From Pigmentiphaga sp. (GTDB lineage Bacteria > Pseudomonadota > Gammaproteobacteria > Burkholderiales > Burkholderiaceae_B), in the NCBI GenBank assembly GCA_023228945.1, contig JALOAI010000004.1:1-64000 (forward strand): 64,000 bases of DNA, in the 5' to 3' direction. Below are positions 1 to 8,361 of the stretch, piece after piece (positions within the stretch are counted from its first letter, which is position 1; every line of letters starts with the position of its first letter). Under the pieces are notes generated by a model that did no database searches, was not told the origin of the DNA, and was given only the letters and a program-made list of their open reading frames with translations. The position numbers and the translations under genes are program-made.

Positions 1-97
1 GAGGTGGCACCACGCCTTCCCATCCCGAACAGGACCGTGAAACGCCTTTGCGCCGATGATAGTGGACGGACGTCCGTGAAAGTAGGTCATCGTCAAG
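1..97 (+). rRNA. rrf: 5S ribosomal RNA, 3' part (5' end outside window)
   Basis: The window opens inside a 5S rRNA. The conserved loop that reads CCCATCCCGAAC lies at about 19-30, and the 3' strand of helix I (GGTCATCGTCA) ends near base 95. The 5' strand of helix I and the rest of the rRNA operon are not in the window. A strong terminator follows within 20 bases, so this is the distal end of an rrn operon. The exact mature 3' end is an estimate. Confidence 0.93.
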
Positions 98-112
98 CTC
101 CTCATACCGACC

Positions 113-146
113 AAAAAGCCCCGCTGATACCCAGCGGGGCTTTTTG
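113..146 (+). terminator. Rho-independent terminator of the rRNA operon
   Basis: A perfect 9-bp GC-rich stem (118-126 with 132-140) closes a 5-base loop. It is preceded by five A and followed by five T, so it can also act on the minus strand. It sits about 20 bases after the 5S rRNA. The next 150 bases (147-302) hold no recognisable gene. Confidence 0.93.
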
Positions 147-302
147 CATTGGGGCGCTTCAGCCGAGCCGCGTTCGCCTGACGGAGCGCGACGACCCGTG
201 GCGCCTGGCGATCAACGGCATAGGCTTTCCTTCCGACGGCAGACATGAGACCATCGCGCCTCTCTTGCTTCGGGTAATGCCGGCGTTCGCCGCTCCGCCG
301 AT

Positions 303-1430
303 ATGATTGTTTTCATCCGCTCCTACCTGATCCGCACCGATAGTCGCTTGCATCGTTATTTCCGGGTGCTGGAGGCTGCGGGCTTGCCGTGGACCGCCAT
401 CGCCTGGGACCGCACCGGAGTGGAACCGGAAGACCCGCGTTGTACCTGGTATCGACAGGTATCGCCGGTAGGTGGGGGATGGCGCAATTTTGGTCGTATC
501 CTGGCCTGGAACGTTTTTGCGTTCCGCACGCTGTGGCAACGGCGCCGCGAGGTGTCGGTGGTGCACGCCGTTGACCTGGACGGCGCCCTGGGCGCCGCGC
601 TGTTCGCGATGCTGGCGCGCCGGCCCCTGATATTCGATGCCTTCGACAAATACTCCGACACGCGCAACCTGACCGGCTGGCCGGCCAGAGTGTGCGATGC
701 GCTCGAGCGCTGGTGCATGCGCCGCGCTCGTACGGTGCTGTTGCCCGACCCGGCCAGGGAGACACAGCATGGCATTGCGGGCTGGCCATCCATTCGGGTG
801 ATCGAGAATGTACCGGCGGATACGCCAAGCGCGATAAGCGCGCGCCGTGAAGGGCCGGCACGGCGGCCCGATGGCCGCCTGCGCTTAGTGTACGTGGGAA
901 CCCTGGAGCCGCGGCATCGTGGCCTGGAAGATTTGCTCGCGACTGTGGCCGAACGCCCCGATCGCGTTGAGCTATGGGTTGCCGGCACCGGACCTTTGGC
1001 CGCGCTCTTTGCCGATCAGGCGGCGAGACTCGCCAATCTCAGTTTTTTTGGCGAGGTGTCGCCCGACCGCGCGCTGGAGCTGATGGGCGACGGCGACATC
1101 GTGGTGGGCTTGTATTATCTGACCTCGCGCAATCATCGTTACGCCGCGCCCAACAAATATTATGAACATTTGATGCTCGGCCGGCCTCTGCTCACCACCA
1201 TTGAGACTCCGCCCGGACAACGGGTGGAAGAGGGTGGCACCGGCTGGGCGATTCCGGAAGGCCGCAGCGCCATTGCGGCCTGGATCGATTCCCTGAGCTT
1301 CGACGAGGCCGCGGCGCGCGGCGAACGCGCCGCGCGGCACTGGGAGGCCGAGTATGCCGATTATGTCGCGCGGACCCTGACTCCCCTTTACCTGGCTTGC
1401 GTTGCCAGCCCGTCGGCGATAGCTCTATAG
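303..1430 (+). CDS. Glycosyltransferase family 4-like, surface polysaccharide
   Basis: A 375-residue GT-B fold glycosyltransferase. The C-terminal Rossmann half begins with a strand and glycine loop near residues 194-208 (LRLVYVGTLEPRHRG). The donor-binding motif PNKYYEHLMLGRP is at residues 283-295, with a glycine-rich segment after it, as in family GT4/GT1 enzymes. No signal peptide or membrane segment is evident, so it probably acts on the cytoplasmic face of the membrane on a lipid-linked acceptor. wecB begins 28 bases downstream on the same strand, which suggests that both serve one glycan. Donor and acceptor cannot be told from sequence. No clear Shine-Dalgarno precedes the ATG, so the start is moderately certain. 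Confidence 0.8.
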   Translation: MIVFIRSYLIRTDSRLHRYFRVLEAAGLPWTAIAWDRTGVEPEDPRCTWYRQVSPVGGGWRNFGRILAWNVFAFRTLWQRRREVSVVHAVDLDGALGAALFAMLARRPLIFDAFDKYSDTRNLTGWPARVCDALERWCMRRARTVLLPDPARETQHGIAGWPSIRVIENVPADTPSAISARREGPARRPDGRLRLVYVGTLEPRHRGLEDLLATVAERPDRVELWVAGTGPLAALFADQAARLANLSFFGEVSPDRALELMGDGDIVVGLYYLTSRNHRYAAPNKYYEHLMLGRPLLTTIETPPGQRVEEGGTGWAIPEGRSAIAAWIDSLSFDEAAARGERAARHWEAEYADYVARTLTPLYLACVASPSAIAL

Positions 1431-1458
1431 TCGGCGGCCTCGACGCGATGACATTCCC

Positions 1459-2598
1459 ATGAAGATTCTCACCATATTCGGCACCCGGCCCGAAGCGATC
1501 AAGATGGCGCCCGTGGTGCAGGCGCTGGCCGCCGAGCCAGGGTTCGATAGCCGGGTTTGCGTGACGGCCCAACATCGCGAGATGCTCGATCAGGTGCTGG
1601 CGCTATTTGCGATACGTCCCGACTATGATCTCGATATCATGCGGCCGGGCCAGGATCTGTTCGCCATTACCGGCAGCATCCTCGAAGGCCTCAAGCCGGT
1701 GCTCTCGACATGGCGGCCGGATTGCGTGTTGGTGCATGGCGACACGTCCACCACGTTCGCCGCCAGCCTGGCGGCCTATTACTTGAAAATTCCGGTGGGG
1801 CATGTGGAGGCCGGCTTGCGCACCGGCAATCTGCTGGCGCCCTGGCCCGAGGAAGGCAACCGGCGCCTCACCGCCGTCTTGGCCCGCTGGCATTTTGCGC
1901 CTACGGCCATCGCGCGAGCCAACCTGCTGGCCGAAGGCGTACCCGCCGATCGGATCGCGGTAACCGGCAATACGGTGATCGACGCCCTGCGGCAGATCGC
2001 AGCCCGCATCGACGCCAGCCCCGAATTGCGCAAATCGCTGGATGCCGGCCTGCCCGGTCTGGCCTCAGGCCGCCGGCTGGTGTTGATCACCGGGCATCGG
2101 CGCGAAAACTTCGGCGCCGGCTTCGAGCGCATTTGCCGGGCGATTGCGCAATTGGCCAGGCGATACCCCGCGGTGGAGTTCGTGTACCCGGTGCATCTCA
2201 ATCCGAACGTGCGCGAGCCCGTCTATCGAGTTTTGGGACAGCTGGAGAATGTGCACCTGATCGAGCCGCTGCAATATCTGCCTTTCGTGCGCCTGCTGCA
2301 ACGCTGCACCTTGGTGCTGACCGATTCCGGCGGCATCCAGGAAGAGGCGCCGGCGCTGGCCAAGCCCGTGCTGCTCATGCGTGACAACACCGAGCGCCCG
2401 GAGGCGCTGGAGGCCGGGACGGTCCGCCTGGTGGGGACCGATGAAGCGGCCTTGGTGCGCAGCGTCAGCCAGCTGCTGGACGACGCCGGGGTATATCAGG
2501 CCATGGCCCAGGCTCGCCATCCGTTTGGCGACGGCCATGCCGCCGGACGTATCGTTGCCGCCTTGCGCCATGATGGGATAAACGCGAACGCCGATTAG
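1459..2598 (+). CDS. wecB: UDP-N-acetylglucosamine 2-epimerase (non-hydrolysing)
   Basis: Interconverts UDP-GlcNAc and UDP-ManNAc in the cytoplasm, supplying ManNAc or ManNAcA for surface polysaccharide. The protein has 379 residues, the usual family length. Family landmarks are present: GTRPEAIKMAP at 8-18, HGDTSTTFAAS at 93-103, HVEAGLRTGN at 115-124, GHRRENFG at 212-219 and TDSGGIQEEAPAL at 288-300. It follows a glycosyltransferase on the same strand and converges with a family 2 glycosyltransferase that ends 3 bases after its stop. The dehydrogenase that would oxidise UDP-ManNAc is not in the window. Confidence 0.95.
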   Translation: MKILTIFGTRPEAIKMAPVVQALAAEPGFDSRVCVTAQHREMLDQVLALFAIRPDYDLDIMRPGQDLFAITGSILEGLKPVLSTWRPDCVLVHGDTSTTFAASLAAYYLKIPVGHVEAGLRTGNLLAPWPEEGNRRLTAVLARWHFAPTAIARANLLAEGVPADRIAVTGNTVIDALRQIAARIDASPELRKSLDAGLPGLASGRRLVLITGHRRENFGAGFERICRAIAQLARRYPAVEFVYPVHLNPNVREPVYRVLGQLENVHLIEPLQYLPFVRLLQRCTLVLTDSGGIQEEAPALAKPVLLMRDNTERPEALEAGTVRLVGTDEAALVRSVSQLLDDAGVYQAMAQARHPFGDGHAAGRIVAALRHDGINANAD

Positions 2599-2601
2599 CG
2601 T

Positions 2602-3408
2602 TCAGGGACGCGACCGATGATGCTTGCGCACGCCGCGCCAGGCATAGTGGCAGAACAGATAGGCGGCTTGCCACCAGGGCAGTTGCAGAGCCTCGCGATA
2701 GATGCGCCATTGCCAACGCGCGGCGCGGGTCTTGCTGCCCGACAGCGAATGTTTGTGCCGCCGATAGACCGCCAGGGCTTCGGGGATGCCAAGGGCCGGG
2801 CCATGGCGGCGCAGGATGTCGAGCCAAGTGAGGTAGTCCTCGTGGTGATAATCCTCGGGCATCAGAACTTTGCCGATACGCCCCTGGTTGTACATGGCGG
2901 TGAGGCAGCCAATGGTATTGCTGTACAGCAGGTCGCGGTAGCGGATGCGGGGCTGAATGCTAAACCGCCCCAGCGGTTGGCCGCGCGCATCGATGCGCTG
3001 GTAGCTGGTGGCCGAGAAAACCGCTTGTTCGGCCTGCATGGCGGCCACCTGGCGGCCCAGTTTGGCGGGTAGCCAGTAATCGTCGGCGTCGAGAAAAGCA
3101 ATGAATTCGCCCTCGGCGGCCTGGATGCCGGTATTGCGGGCGCCCGCGGCGCCCTTGCGGTGGCGATTGGACAGCAGCCGGATGCGGGCGTCGTCGCGGG
3201 CGTGCCGGCTGGCGATGGCCCGGCTTTCGTCGGTGGAAGCATCGTCGACGATCCAGAGCTCCCAGTTGCCATAGTTTTGATCGCGTACCGAGCGCACCGC
3301 CTGATCGAGCGTGGCGGCCGCGTTGAAGCAGGGCATGATCACCGACACTCGACCCGGCACCGGTGCCGCGGGCGGTGCTTCGTGGCGAGGGTGGGGAGCG
3401 TCGCGCAT
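2602..3408 (-). CDS. Glycosyltransferase family 2
   Basis: A 268-residue GT-A fold enzyme of family GT2. The nucleotide-binding start (RVSVIMPCFNAAATLDQAV) is at residues 20-38, the first acidic motif DDAS at 55-58, and the metal-binding DADD motif at 107-110. It lacks membrane segments and is probably cytosolic or membrane-associated, adding a sugar to a lipid-linked oligosaccharide. The start codon lies 6 bases after the stop of the upstream glycosylphosphotransferase gene on the same strand, so the two are very likely co-transcribed. Sugar specificity is unknown. The first 20 residues are Pro/Ala-rich, and a slightly later start cannot be excluded. Confidence 0.85.
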   Translation of the reverse strand: MRDAPHPRHEAPPAAPVPGRVSVIMPCFNAAATLDQAVRSVRDQNYGNWELWIVDDASTDESRAIASRHARDDARIRLLSNRHRKGAAGARNTGIQAAEGEFIAFLDADDYWLPAKLGRQVAAMQAEQAVFSATSYQRIDARGQPLGRFSIQPRIRYRDLLYSNTIGCLTAMYNQGRIGKVLMPEDYHHEDYLTWLDILRRHGPALGIPEALAVYRRHKHSLSGSKTRAARWQWRIYREALQLPWWQAAYLFCHYAWRGVRKHHRSRP

Positions 3409-3414
3409 GAGAGG

Positions 3415-4686
3415 TCAGCGGGCGCCGAATCCGGTCAGCATCGTCTGCAGGGTGCGCAACACGATGAGGAGATCGAGAGCCAGCGAACAATGTTTGATGT
3501 AGTAAAAATCGTATTCGATCTTGACACGGGTATCGTCGGTATCGGCAGCATAACCCTGACTGACCTGTGCCCAGCCGGTAATCCCCGGCTTTACAACGTG
3601 ACGATAAGCGTAAAACGGAATCTCTTGTTCAAATTGTTCGACGAAGGCATGCTGCTCGGGGCGCGGGCCGATCAGGCTCATCTCGCCCTTGAGCACGTTC
3701 AGGAACTGCGGGATTTCGTCGATCCGGAGTTTGCGGATCACCTGTCCCACACGCGTGACCCGGCTGTCGTTCTCGGCCGCGAAGCGCGCGTCTTGCGTGG
3801 CGTGCGTCGCCACCATGCTGCGGAACTTGTAAATCTGGAAACGCCGGTTGCCTTGCCCCACCCGTTCTTGCGAGAACAAAACCGGCCCGGGGGACTCGAG
3901 CCGGATCGCCAGCGCGGTGAGCAGCGCCAGTGGGATCACGATCGGCAACGAGATCAGGATGAGCACGGCGTCCATCACGTACTTCAGGCGCTCGTAGGTG
4001 ATCGACGGCAGCAGCGAGCCCATCGGATTCTCGGAGAGGTTCTGGATGCGCACCCGTCCGGTGAGGGATTCGAGGGCGCGTGGCGCGTGATAGACGGGCA
4101 GGCGCGATAGCGCGCATTGCGCCAGAAAGCGCTCCCAGCTTGGCCCCGGCAAGGCGGAAAGATCGGCGATCACACCATCGTAGCGGCGGTCGTCGAGCTG
4201 CGGCTCGGGGAGTTGCCGAGTGTCGACGCCGGGCAGGGCGATCACGTCCAGGGCGGCACCGCTGGCCACCACGGCGAACTTCGGCCGCTGGAAGCGCGCG
4301 CGCAGCAGGAATTCGATATGGCACCAAAGCACGCTGGTCAGTGCCGTGATGCCCATCAACAGCCGGGACATATCCAGGCGCAGTAACAGCGTACCCAGCG
4401 TGACCAGGGCGAAGGTGAGCAGCACTTGGGGGGCGACATAGGTGGCGGAGCGTGTGCCCGGGTAGCGGGCCAGGGCATGCACGGCCAGCGCGGCGAGGCC
4501 GTAGGCGAACGTGGCGGCCACCAGCGCCGCCTGCTGTCCGGGGTCGAGCTGGTTCCAGGCAAGCCCCCAGAGCAGCCAGGCGGGCAACGCCACCGACAGC
4601 AGCCAGCCCAGCAACAGGGTGAAGCCGCGGGACAGCAGGAATTGTTCGTAAAGCCGATGATGGCGACGGCTGAAAGCTTGGATCAT
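3415..4686 (-). CDS. Undecaprenyl-phosphate glycosylphosphotransferase (WbaP/WcaJ type)
   Basis: Transfers a sugar-1-phosphate to undecaprenyl phosphate, the first step in building a lipid-linked repeat unit. The protein has 423 residues: an N-terminal half with about four hydrophobic membrane segments, a soluble linker, one more hydrophobic segment near 240-262, and a C-terminal catalytic domain. That domain shows KFRSM, the block LRIDEIPQFLNVLKGEMSLI followed by GPRPE, KPGITGWAQV and a final amphipathic stretch, all typical of the bacterial sugar transferase family. It forms an apparent operon with the downstream GT2 gene and is divergent from galE. The sugar (glucose, galactose or an N-acetylhexosamine) cannot be assigned. 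Confidence 0.92.
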   Translation of the reverse strand: MIQAFSRRHHRLYEQFLLSRGFTLLLGWLLSVALPAWLLWGLAWNQLDPGQQAALVAATFAYGLAALAVHALARYPGTRSATYVAPQVLLTFALVTLGTLLLRLDMSRLLMGITALTSVLWCHIEFLLRARFQRPKFAVVASGAALDVIALPGVDTRQLPEPQLDDRRYDGVIADLSALPGPSWERFLAQCALSRLPVYHAPRALESLTGRVRIQNLSENPMGSLLPSITYERLKYVMDAVLILISLPIVIPLALLTALAIRLESPGPVLFSQERVGQGNRRFQIYKFRSMVATHATQDARFAAENDSRVTRVGQVIRKLRIDEIPQFLNVLKGEMSLIGPRPEQHAFVEQFEQEIPFYAYRHVVKPGITGWAQVSQGYAADTDDTRVKIEYDFYYIKHCSLALDLLIVLRTLQTMLTGFGAR

Positions 4687-4844
4687 GGCCGAGCAGGGGC
4701 GCGCAGGGAACGAGGCTGGATTGTAGGCGCTCGGCCTGGGCTTTGGCGCATGGATGACCAGCGGCCGAAGGCGGAGGAAAAAATTGAGGATAATGCAAGT
4801 TACGCCCCGTGGTGGGCGCCAGGCGGAAGCGCGAAGCAGGAATC

Positions 4845-5921
4845 ATGGCAGTATCACATACCCTTTTGGTAACGGGCGGCGCTGGGTTCATCGGTAGCCA
4901 CACCTTGGTCGAGCTGCTGGCGGCGGGCTTCGACGTGGTGGTTTTCGATAACTTTCAGCAGGGTTCGCGCGAGGCGCTGCGCCGTGTGCAGGCCTTGTCG
5001 GGGCGAAGCTTCCCGTGCGTGGAGGGCGATGTTCGCGACGCGGCCGCGCTCGATCGTTTGTTCGCCCGCCAGGCGGAGCTCGGCGCCCCGATCGATGCGG
5101 TCGTACATTTTGCGGCGCTCAAGGCAGTGGCCGATTCAGTGGCTCGGCCCCTGGCCTACTACGACAACAACGTACAAGGAACCCTGGCGCTGTTGGCCGC
5201 CATGCGCCGCGCCGGGGTGTCGCGACTGGTCTTCAGCTCGTCGGCCACGGTCTATGGCGAGCCGCAAGCCCTGCCGTACGACGAATCGCATCCCATTGCG
5301 CCAACCAACCCCTACGGCCACACCAAGGCGATGGTGGAACGGATCCTGCGAGATCTCTGTATGGCCGAACCGGATTTTTCGGCCGTGACGCTGCGCTACT
5401 TCAATCCCATCGGGGCGCATCCCAGCGGCAGGATCGGCGAGGATCCACACGGCGCGCCGGACAATCTGTTCCCGTATCTCACGCGGGTGGCCATCGGCCA
5501 ACTGCCGGAGCTTCGGGTTTTCGGTACCGACTATGCCACGGCCGACGGTACCGGCGTGCGTGATTACATCCACGTTGTCGACCTCGCCCAGGGCCATGTC
5601 GCCGCGCTGCGCCATGCGCTGTCTGGGCCCGGCTTTACCGCCGTCAATCTGGGCACCGGGCACGGCACATCGGTACTCGAGTTGCTCGCCGCCTTCGCCG
5701 CCGCCACGGGGGTGGCCGTGCCATGGCGGCCGGCGCCCCGCCGCGCGGGCGATATCGCCGCGGCCTGGGCCGACCCGCGGCTGGCGGAGCGTTTGCTGGG
5801 CTGGCGCGCCAGCCGCGATATCGCCGCCATGTGCGCCGATGGCTGGCGCTGGCAAACCCGGCACCCCGACGGCTATGCCGCTTCCGGTGCCGGGTCGGGT
5901 AACAGCGCGGGCAAGCCCTGA
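4845..5921 (+). CDS. galE: UDP-glucose 4-epimerase
   Basis: A short-chain dehydrogenase-type NAD enzyme that interconverts UDP-glucose and UDP-galactose. The ATG at 4845 is chosen because it follows an AGGA-like ribosome site and gives a standard 358-residue protein; longer frames upstream add non-conserved residues. The Rossmann motif TGGAGFIGS is at residues 10-18, SSATVYG carries the catalytic Ser/Thr region, and the YxxxK pair lies in NPYGHTKAMVE. The late NLGTGHGTSVLEL block is typical of GalE. It probably supplies galactose donors to the neighbouring polysaccharide genes. Confidence 0.95.
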   Translation: MAVSHTLLVTGGAGFIGSHTLVELLAAGFDVVVFDNFQQGSREALRRVQALSGRSFPCVEGDVRDAAALDRLFARQAELGAPIDAVVHFAALKAVADSVARPLAYYDNNVQGTLALLAAMRRAGVSRLVFSSSATVYGEPQALPYDESHPIAPTNPYGHTKAMVERILRDLCMAEPDFSAVTLRYFNPIGAHPSGRIGEDPHGAPDNLFPYLTRVAIGQLPELRVFGTDYATADGTGVRDYIHVVDLAQGHVAALRHALSGPGFTAVNLGTGHGTSVLELLAAFAAATGVAVPWRPAPRRAGDIAAAWADPRLAERLLGWRASRDIAAMCADGWRWQTRHPDGYAASGAGSGNSAGKP

Positions 5922-5945
5922 TCTGCTAATCTGTTGGCTTGCCGG

Positions 5946-5989
5946 CCGCGGGCCGATTTTCGGCCCGCGGGGAGATTTTTTGCCCCGCG
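5946..5989 (+). terminator. Overlapping hairpins between galE and dps, probable galE terminator
   Basis: A perfect 11-bp stem with a TTT loop (5946-5956 with 5960-5970) is followed, after five bases, by six T (5976-5981). A second hairpin (5966-5972 with 5983-5989) overlaps the first, so the two cannot form together. The first looks like an imperfect intrinsic terminator for galE. The overlap could make it conditional, or the hairpins may only structure the dps leader, whose ribosome site begins at 6013. Confidence 0.6.
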
Positions 5990-6027
5990 CCGTCGCCGGC
6001 GTGGGTCTCTTCCAGGAGGATTTTGTC

Positions 6028-6516
6028 ATGGGTACCACTGTCAAAGCCATGCCGATCGACATCGGCATCTCCGAAGCCAACCGCGCCGCGATTGCCAAGG
6101 ATCTATCGCACTTGCTGGCTGATTCCTACACGCTCTACCTGATGACGCACAATTTCCACTGGAACGTCACGGGGCCGATGTTCAATACGCTGCACACCAT
6201 GTTCATGGATCAGTACACCGAGCTCTGGAATTCGCTCGATGTGATCGCCGAACGCATCCGGGCGCTGGGGCACTTCGCGCCGGGCACCTATCGCGAATAC
6301 GCCGAGCTGTCCTCGATCCGTGAGCCCGAAAAAGTGCCCAACGCCCTCGACATGGTGGCCATGCTGGTCAAGGGCCATGAGGCCGTGGCTAAAACGGCGC
6401 GCAAGGCGTTCGAGGCGGCCGACGAGGCCAACGACCAGCCCACCGCCGATCTGCTCACCCAGCGCCTCGACGTGCACGAGAAGGCCGCCTGGATGCTGCG
6501 GAGCCTGCTGCAGTGA
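6028..6516 (+). CDS. dps: Dps-family DNA-binding ferritin-like protein
   Basis: A 162-residue mini-ferritin that forms dodecamers, oxidises and stores iron using peroxide, and protects DNA. The start is fixed by a strong AGGAGG at 6013-6018. The intersubunit ferroxidase site is visible: H44, H56, D71 and E75, with the same spacing as H51, H63, D78 and E82 of E. coli Dps. The surrounding motif HNFHWNVTGP is diagnostic. The N-terminus is short and carries little positive charge, so DNA binding may be weaker than in E. coli Dps. Its stop overlaps the ubiA start by 4 bases. Confidence 0.95.
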   Translation: MGTTVKAMPIDIGISEANRAAIAKDLSHLLADSYTLYLMTHNFHWNVTGPMFNTLHTMFMDQYTELWNSLDVIAERIRALGHFAPGTYREYAELSSIREPEKVPNALDMVAMLVKGHEAVAKTARKAFEAADEANDQPTADLLTQRLDVHEKAAWMLRSLLQ

Positions 6517-7388
6517 CCGCCCTGGCGCAGCGGCTGGGGCTGTACGCGCGGCTGGTGCGGCTCGACAAGCCCATCGGCAGCCTGCTCCTGCTCTGGCCCA
6601 CGCTCACGGCGCTATGGCTGGCGTCCGACGGCGTGCCGGCCTGGTATCTCGTGGTGATCTTCGCCGTGGGAACCGTGCTGATGCGATCGGCGGGCTGCGC
6701 CATCAACGATTACTTCGACCGCGATTTCGACCGCCACGTCGAGCGCACCCGCGAGCGGGTGCTCACCACCGGCCGGATCAGCGGGCGCGAAGCGCTGGGC
6801 GTGGCCGGCGCGCTGGCCTTCGTCTCCTTCCTGCTCGTGCTGCCGCTGCCGCGCCTGGTGTGGGGTTTGGCCGTGGTGGCGCTGGTCATCGCCATCACCT
6901 ATCCTTTGCTCAAGCGGTTTTTTTCGTTGCCGCAAGCCTACCTGGGCATTGCCTTCGGCTTCGGTATCCCGATGGCCTACGCCGCGGTGCAGCAAGCCCT
7001 GCCTCTGGAAGCCTGGTTATTGCTGCTGGCCAACGTGGCCTGGGCGCTGGCCTACGATACCGAGTACGCGATGGTCGACCGGGCCGACGACCTCAAGCTG
7101 GGCCTGCGCACCGCGGCCATTACGTTCGGCCGCTTCGACGTGATCGGGATCGCGGTCTGCTATGCCATCACCCTGGCCTTGCTGGGCGTCGTGGGTTGGC
7201 GCCTGCAGCTTGCCTGGCCTTATGCCGTGGGCTTGATCGCCGCGGCGCTCATTGCCGTCCGCCACATCGGCTGGATCCGAACCCGGGAACGCGAGGCATG
7301 CTTCAGGGCCTTCCTCGACAACACCTGGTTCGGCTTTGCCGTCTTTGCGGGAGCCGTGGCGGCGACATCGGGTTTTTTCTCCAATTAA
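6513..7388 (+). CDS. ubiA: 4-hydroxybenzoate octaprenyltransferase
   Basis: Inner-membrane prenyltransferase that joins a polyprenyl diphosphate to 4-hydroxybenzoate in ubiquinone synthesis. The 291-residue protein has about eight hydrophobic segments. The two Asp-rich diphosphate-binding motifs are present: NDYFDRDFD at residues 69-77 and DTEYAMVDRADD near 180-191. Translation begins at GTG 6513, inside the dps stop codon (GTGA), which implies translational coupling to dps. That pairing is unusual in function, since one gene is iron storage and the other quinone synthesis; it may reflect stress or iron co-expression or only compaction. Confidence 0.94.
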   Translation: MTALAQRLGLYARLVRLDKPIGSLLLLWPTLTALWLASDGVPAWYLVVIFAVGTVLMRSAGCAINDYFDRDFDRHVERTRERVLTTGRISGREALGVAGALAFVSFLLVLPLPRLVWGLAVVALVIAITYPLLKRFFSLPQAYLGIAFGFGIPMAYAAVQQALPLEAWLLLLANVAWALAYDTEYAMVDRADDLKLGLRTAAITFGRFDVIGIAVCYAITLALLGVVGWRLQLAWPYAVGLIAAALIAVRHIGWIRTREREACFRAFLDNTWFGFAVFAGAVAATSGFFSN

Positions 7389-7396
7389 GGTTGTCC

Positions 7397-8227
7397 ATGC
7401 AAATCCAGGGCTCGATCGCTTTCATCGGAGGCGGCAACATGGCCTCCGCGCTTGGCAATGGCTTGCTCGCGGGTGGCTTGGCGCCGTCGCAGCTCCACGT
7501 ACTCGACGTCGATACCGCTATCCGCGAGGCTTGGCGGCAGCGAGGCGTCGGCGTGGCTGAAGCGCCCGACGAGCGCCTGGCCGCTTGTTCTGTCTGGGTC
7601 TATGCCGTAAAGCCCCAGGTCATGCGTGAGGTCGTCGCCAGTACGCGGCCCTGGCTGCGCGAAGCCCTGGTGATCAGCATTGCCGCCGGCCTGCGCCTGT
7701 CGTCGCTGGGCGGTTGGCTGGGGGTTTCGGCGGACCGGCCCTGGAGCCGTCTGGTGCGAGGCATGCCCAATACACCGGCGCTGGTGGGAGCGGGCATCAC
7801 CGGCCTGGTGGCGCAAGAGGGGCTGGCCGAAGCCGATCGCGCCCTGGCGGGGCAGTTGATGCGCGCCGTGGGAGACATCGTGTGGGTCGACGACGAGCCT
7901 GCCCTGGACGTCGTCACCGCCTTGTCCGGCAGCGGGCCGGCCTACGTGTTTTTATTTTTGCAGGCCTTGATCGATGGCGGCGTGGCCCTGGGCCTGAGCC
8001 CTGAGCAGGCACGCGTTTTGGCGCTGGGTACGCTGAGCGGCGCCACCCGGCTGGCCGCCAATTCCACCGAATCGCCGGCGGTGTTGCGTCAGCGTGTTAC
8101 CTCCAAGGGCGGCACCACCGCCGCGGCACTCGAGGTTTTCGAATCGCATGGCTGGGCCCAGGCAGTGGGCGAGGCCATGGCCGCCGCTGCGCTGCGGGCC
8201 GGCACGCTGGCCGACCAACTGGGCTGA
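7397..8227 (+). CDS. proC: Pyrroline-5-carboxylate reductase
   Basis: NAD(P)H-dependent last step of proline synthesis, in the cytoplasm. The ATG at 7397 gives 276 residues, the normal length. The N-terminal Rossmann motif (IAFIGGGNMASALGNGLLAGG region) is at residues 7-27. The C-terminal dimer domain holds the ProC signature region (ALSGSGPAYVFLFLQALIDGG and the following residues) and the conserved VTSKGGTTAAALEVFE. It follows ubiA by 8 bases on the same strand. The next 134 bases (8228-8361) hold nothing recognised before a convergent gene. Confidence 0.95.
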   Translation: MQIQGSIAFIGGGNMASALGNGLLAGGLAPSQLHVLDVDTAIREAWRQRGVGVAEAPDERLAACSVWVYAVKPQVMREVVASTRPWLREALVISIAAGLRLSSLGGWLGVSADRPWSRLVRGMPNTPALVGAGITGLVAQEGLAEADRALAGQLMRAVGDIVWVDDEPALDVVTALSGSGPAYVFLFLQALIDGGVALGLSPEQARVLALGTLSGATRLAANSTESPAVLRQRVTSKGGTTAAALEVFESHGWAQAVGEAMAAAALRAGTLADQLG

Positions 8228-8361
8228 CCCTCCGCCTAGCCCCAACCGTCCGCAACCACGGCGTCCTGCCCGCTGGGCGCTTCCGCACATCGCGACGCCA
8301 GGCGGCAGGCCGAAACCAAGCGGGATAAAACGACGCTCGGCGCCATGGGCCCCGGCGGCGT

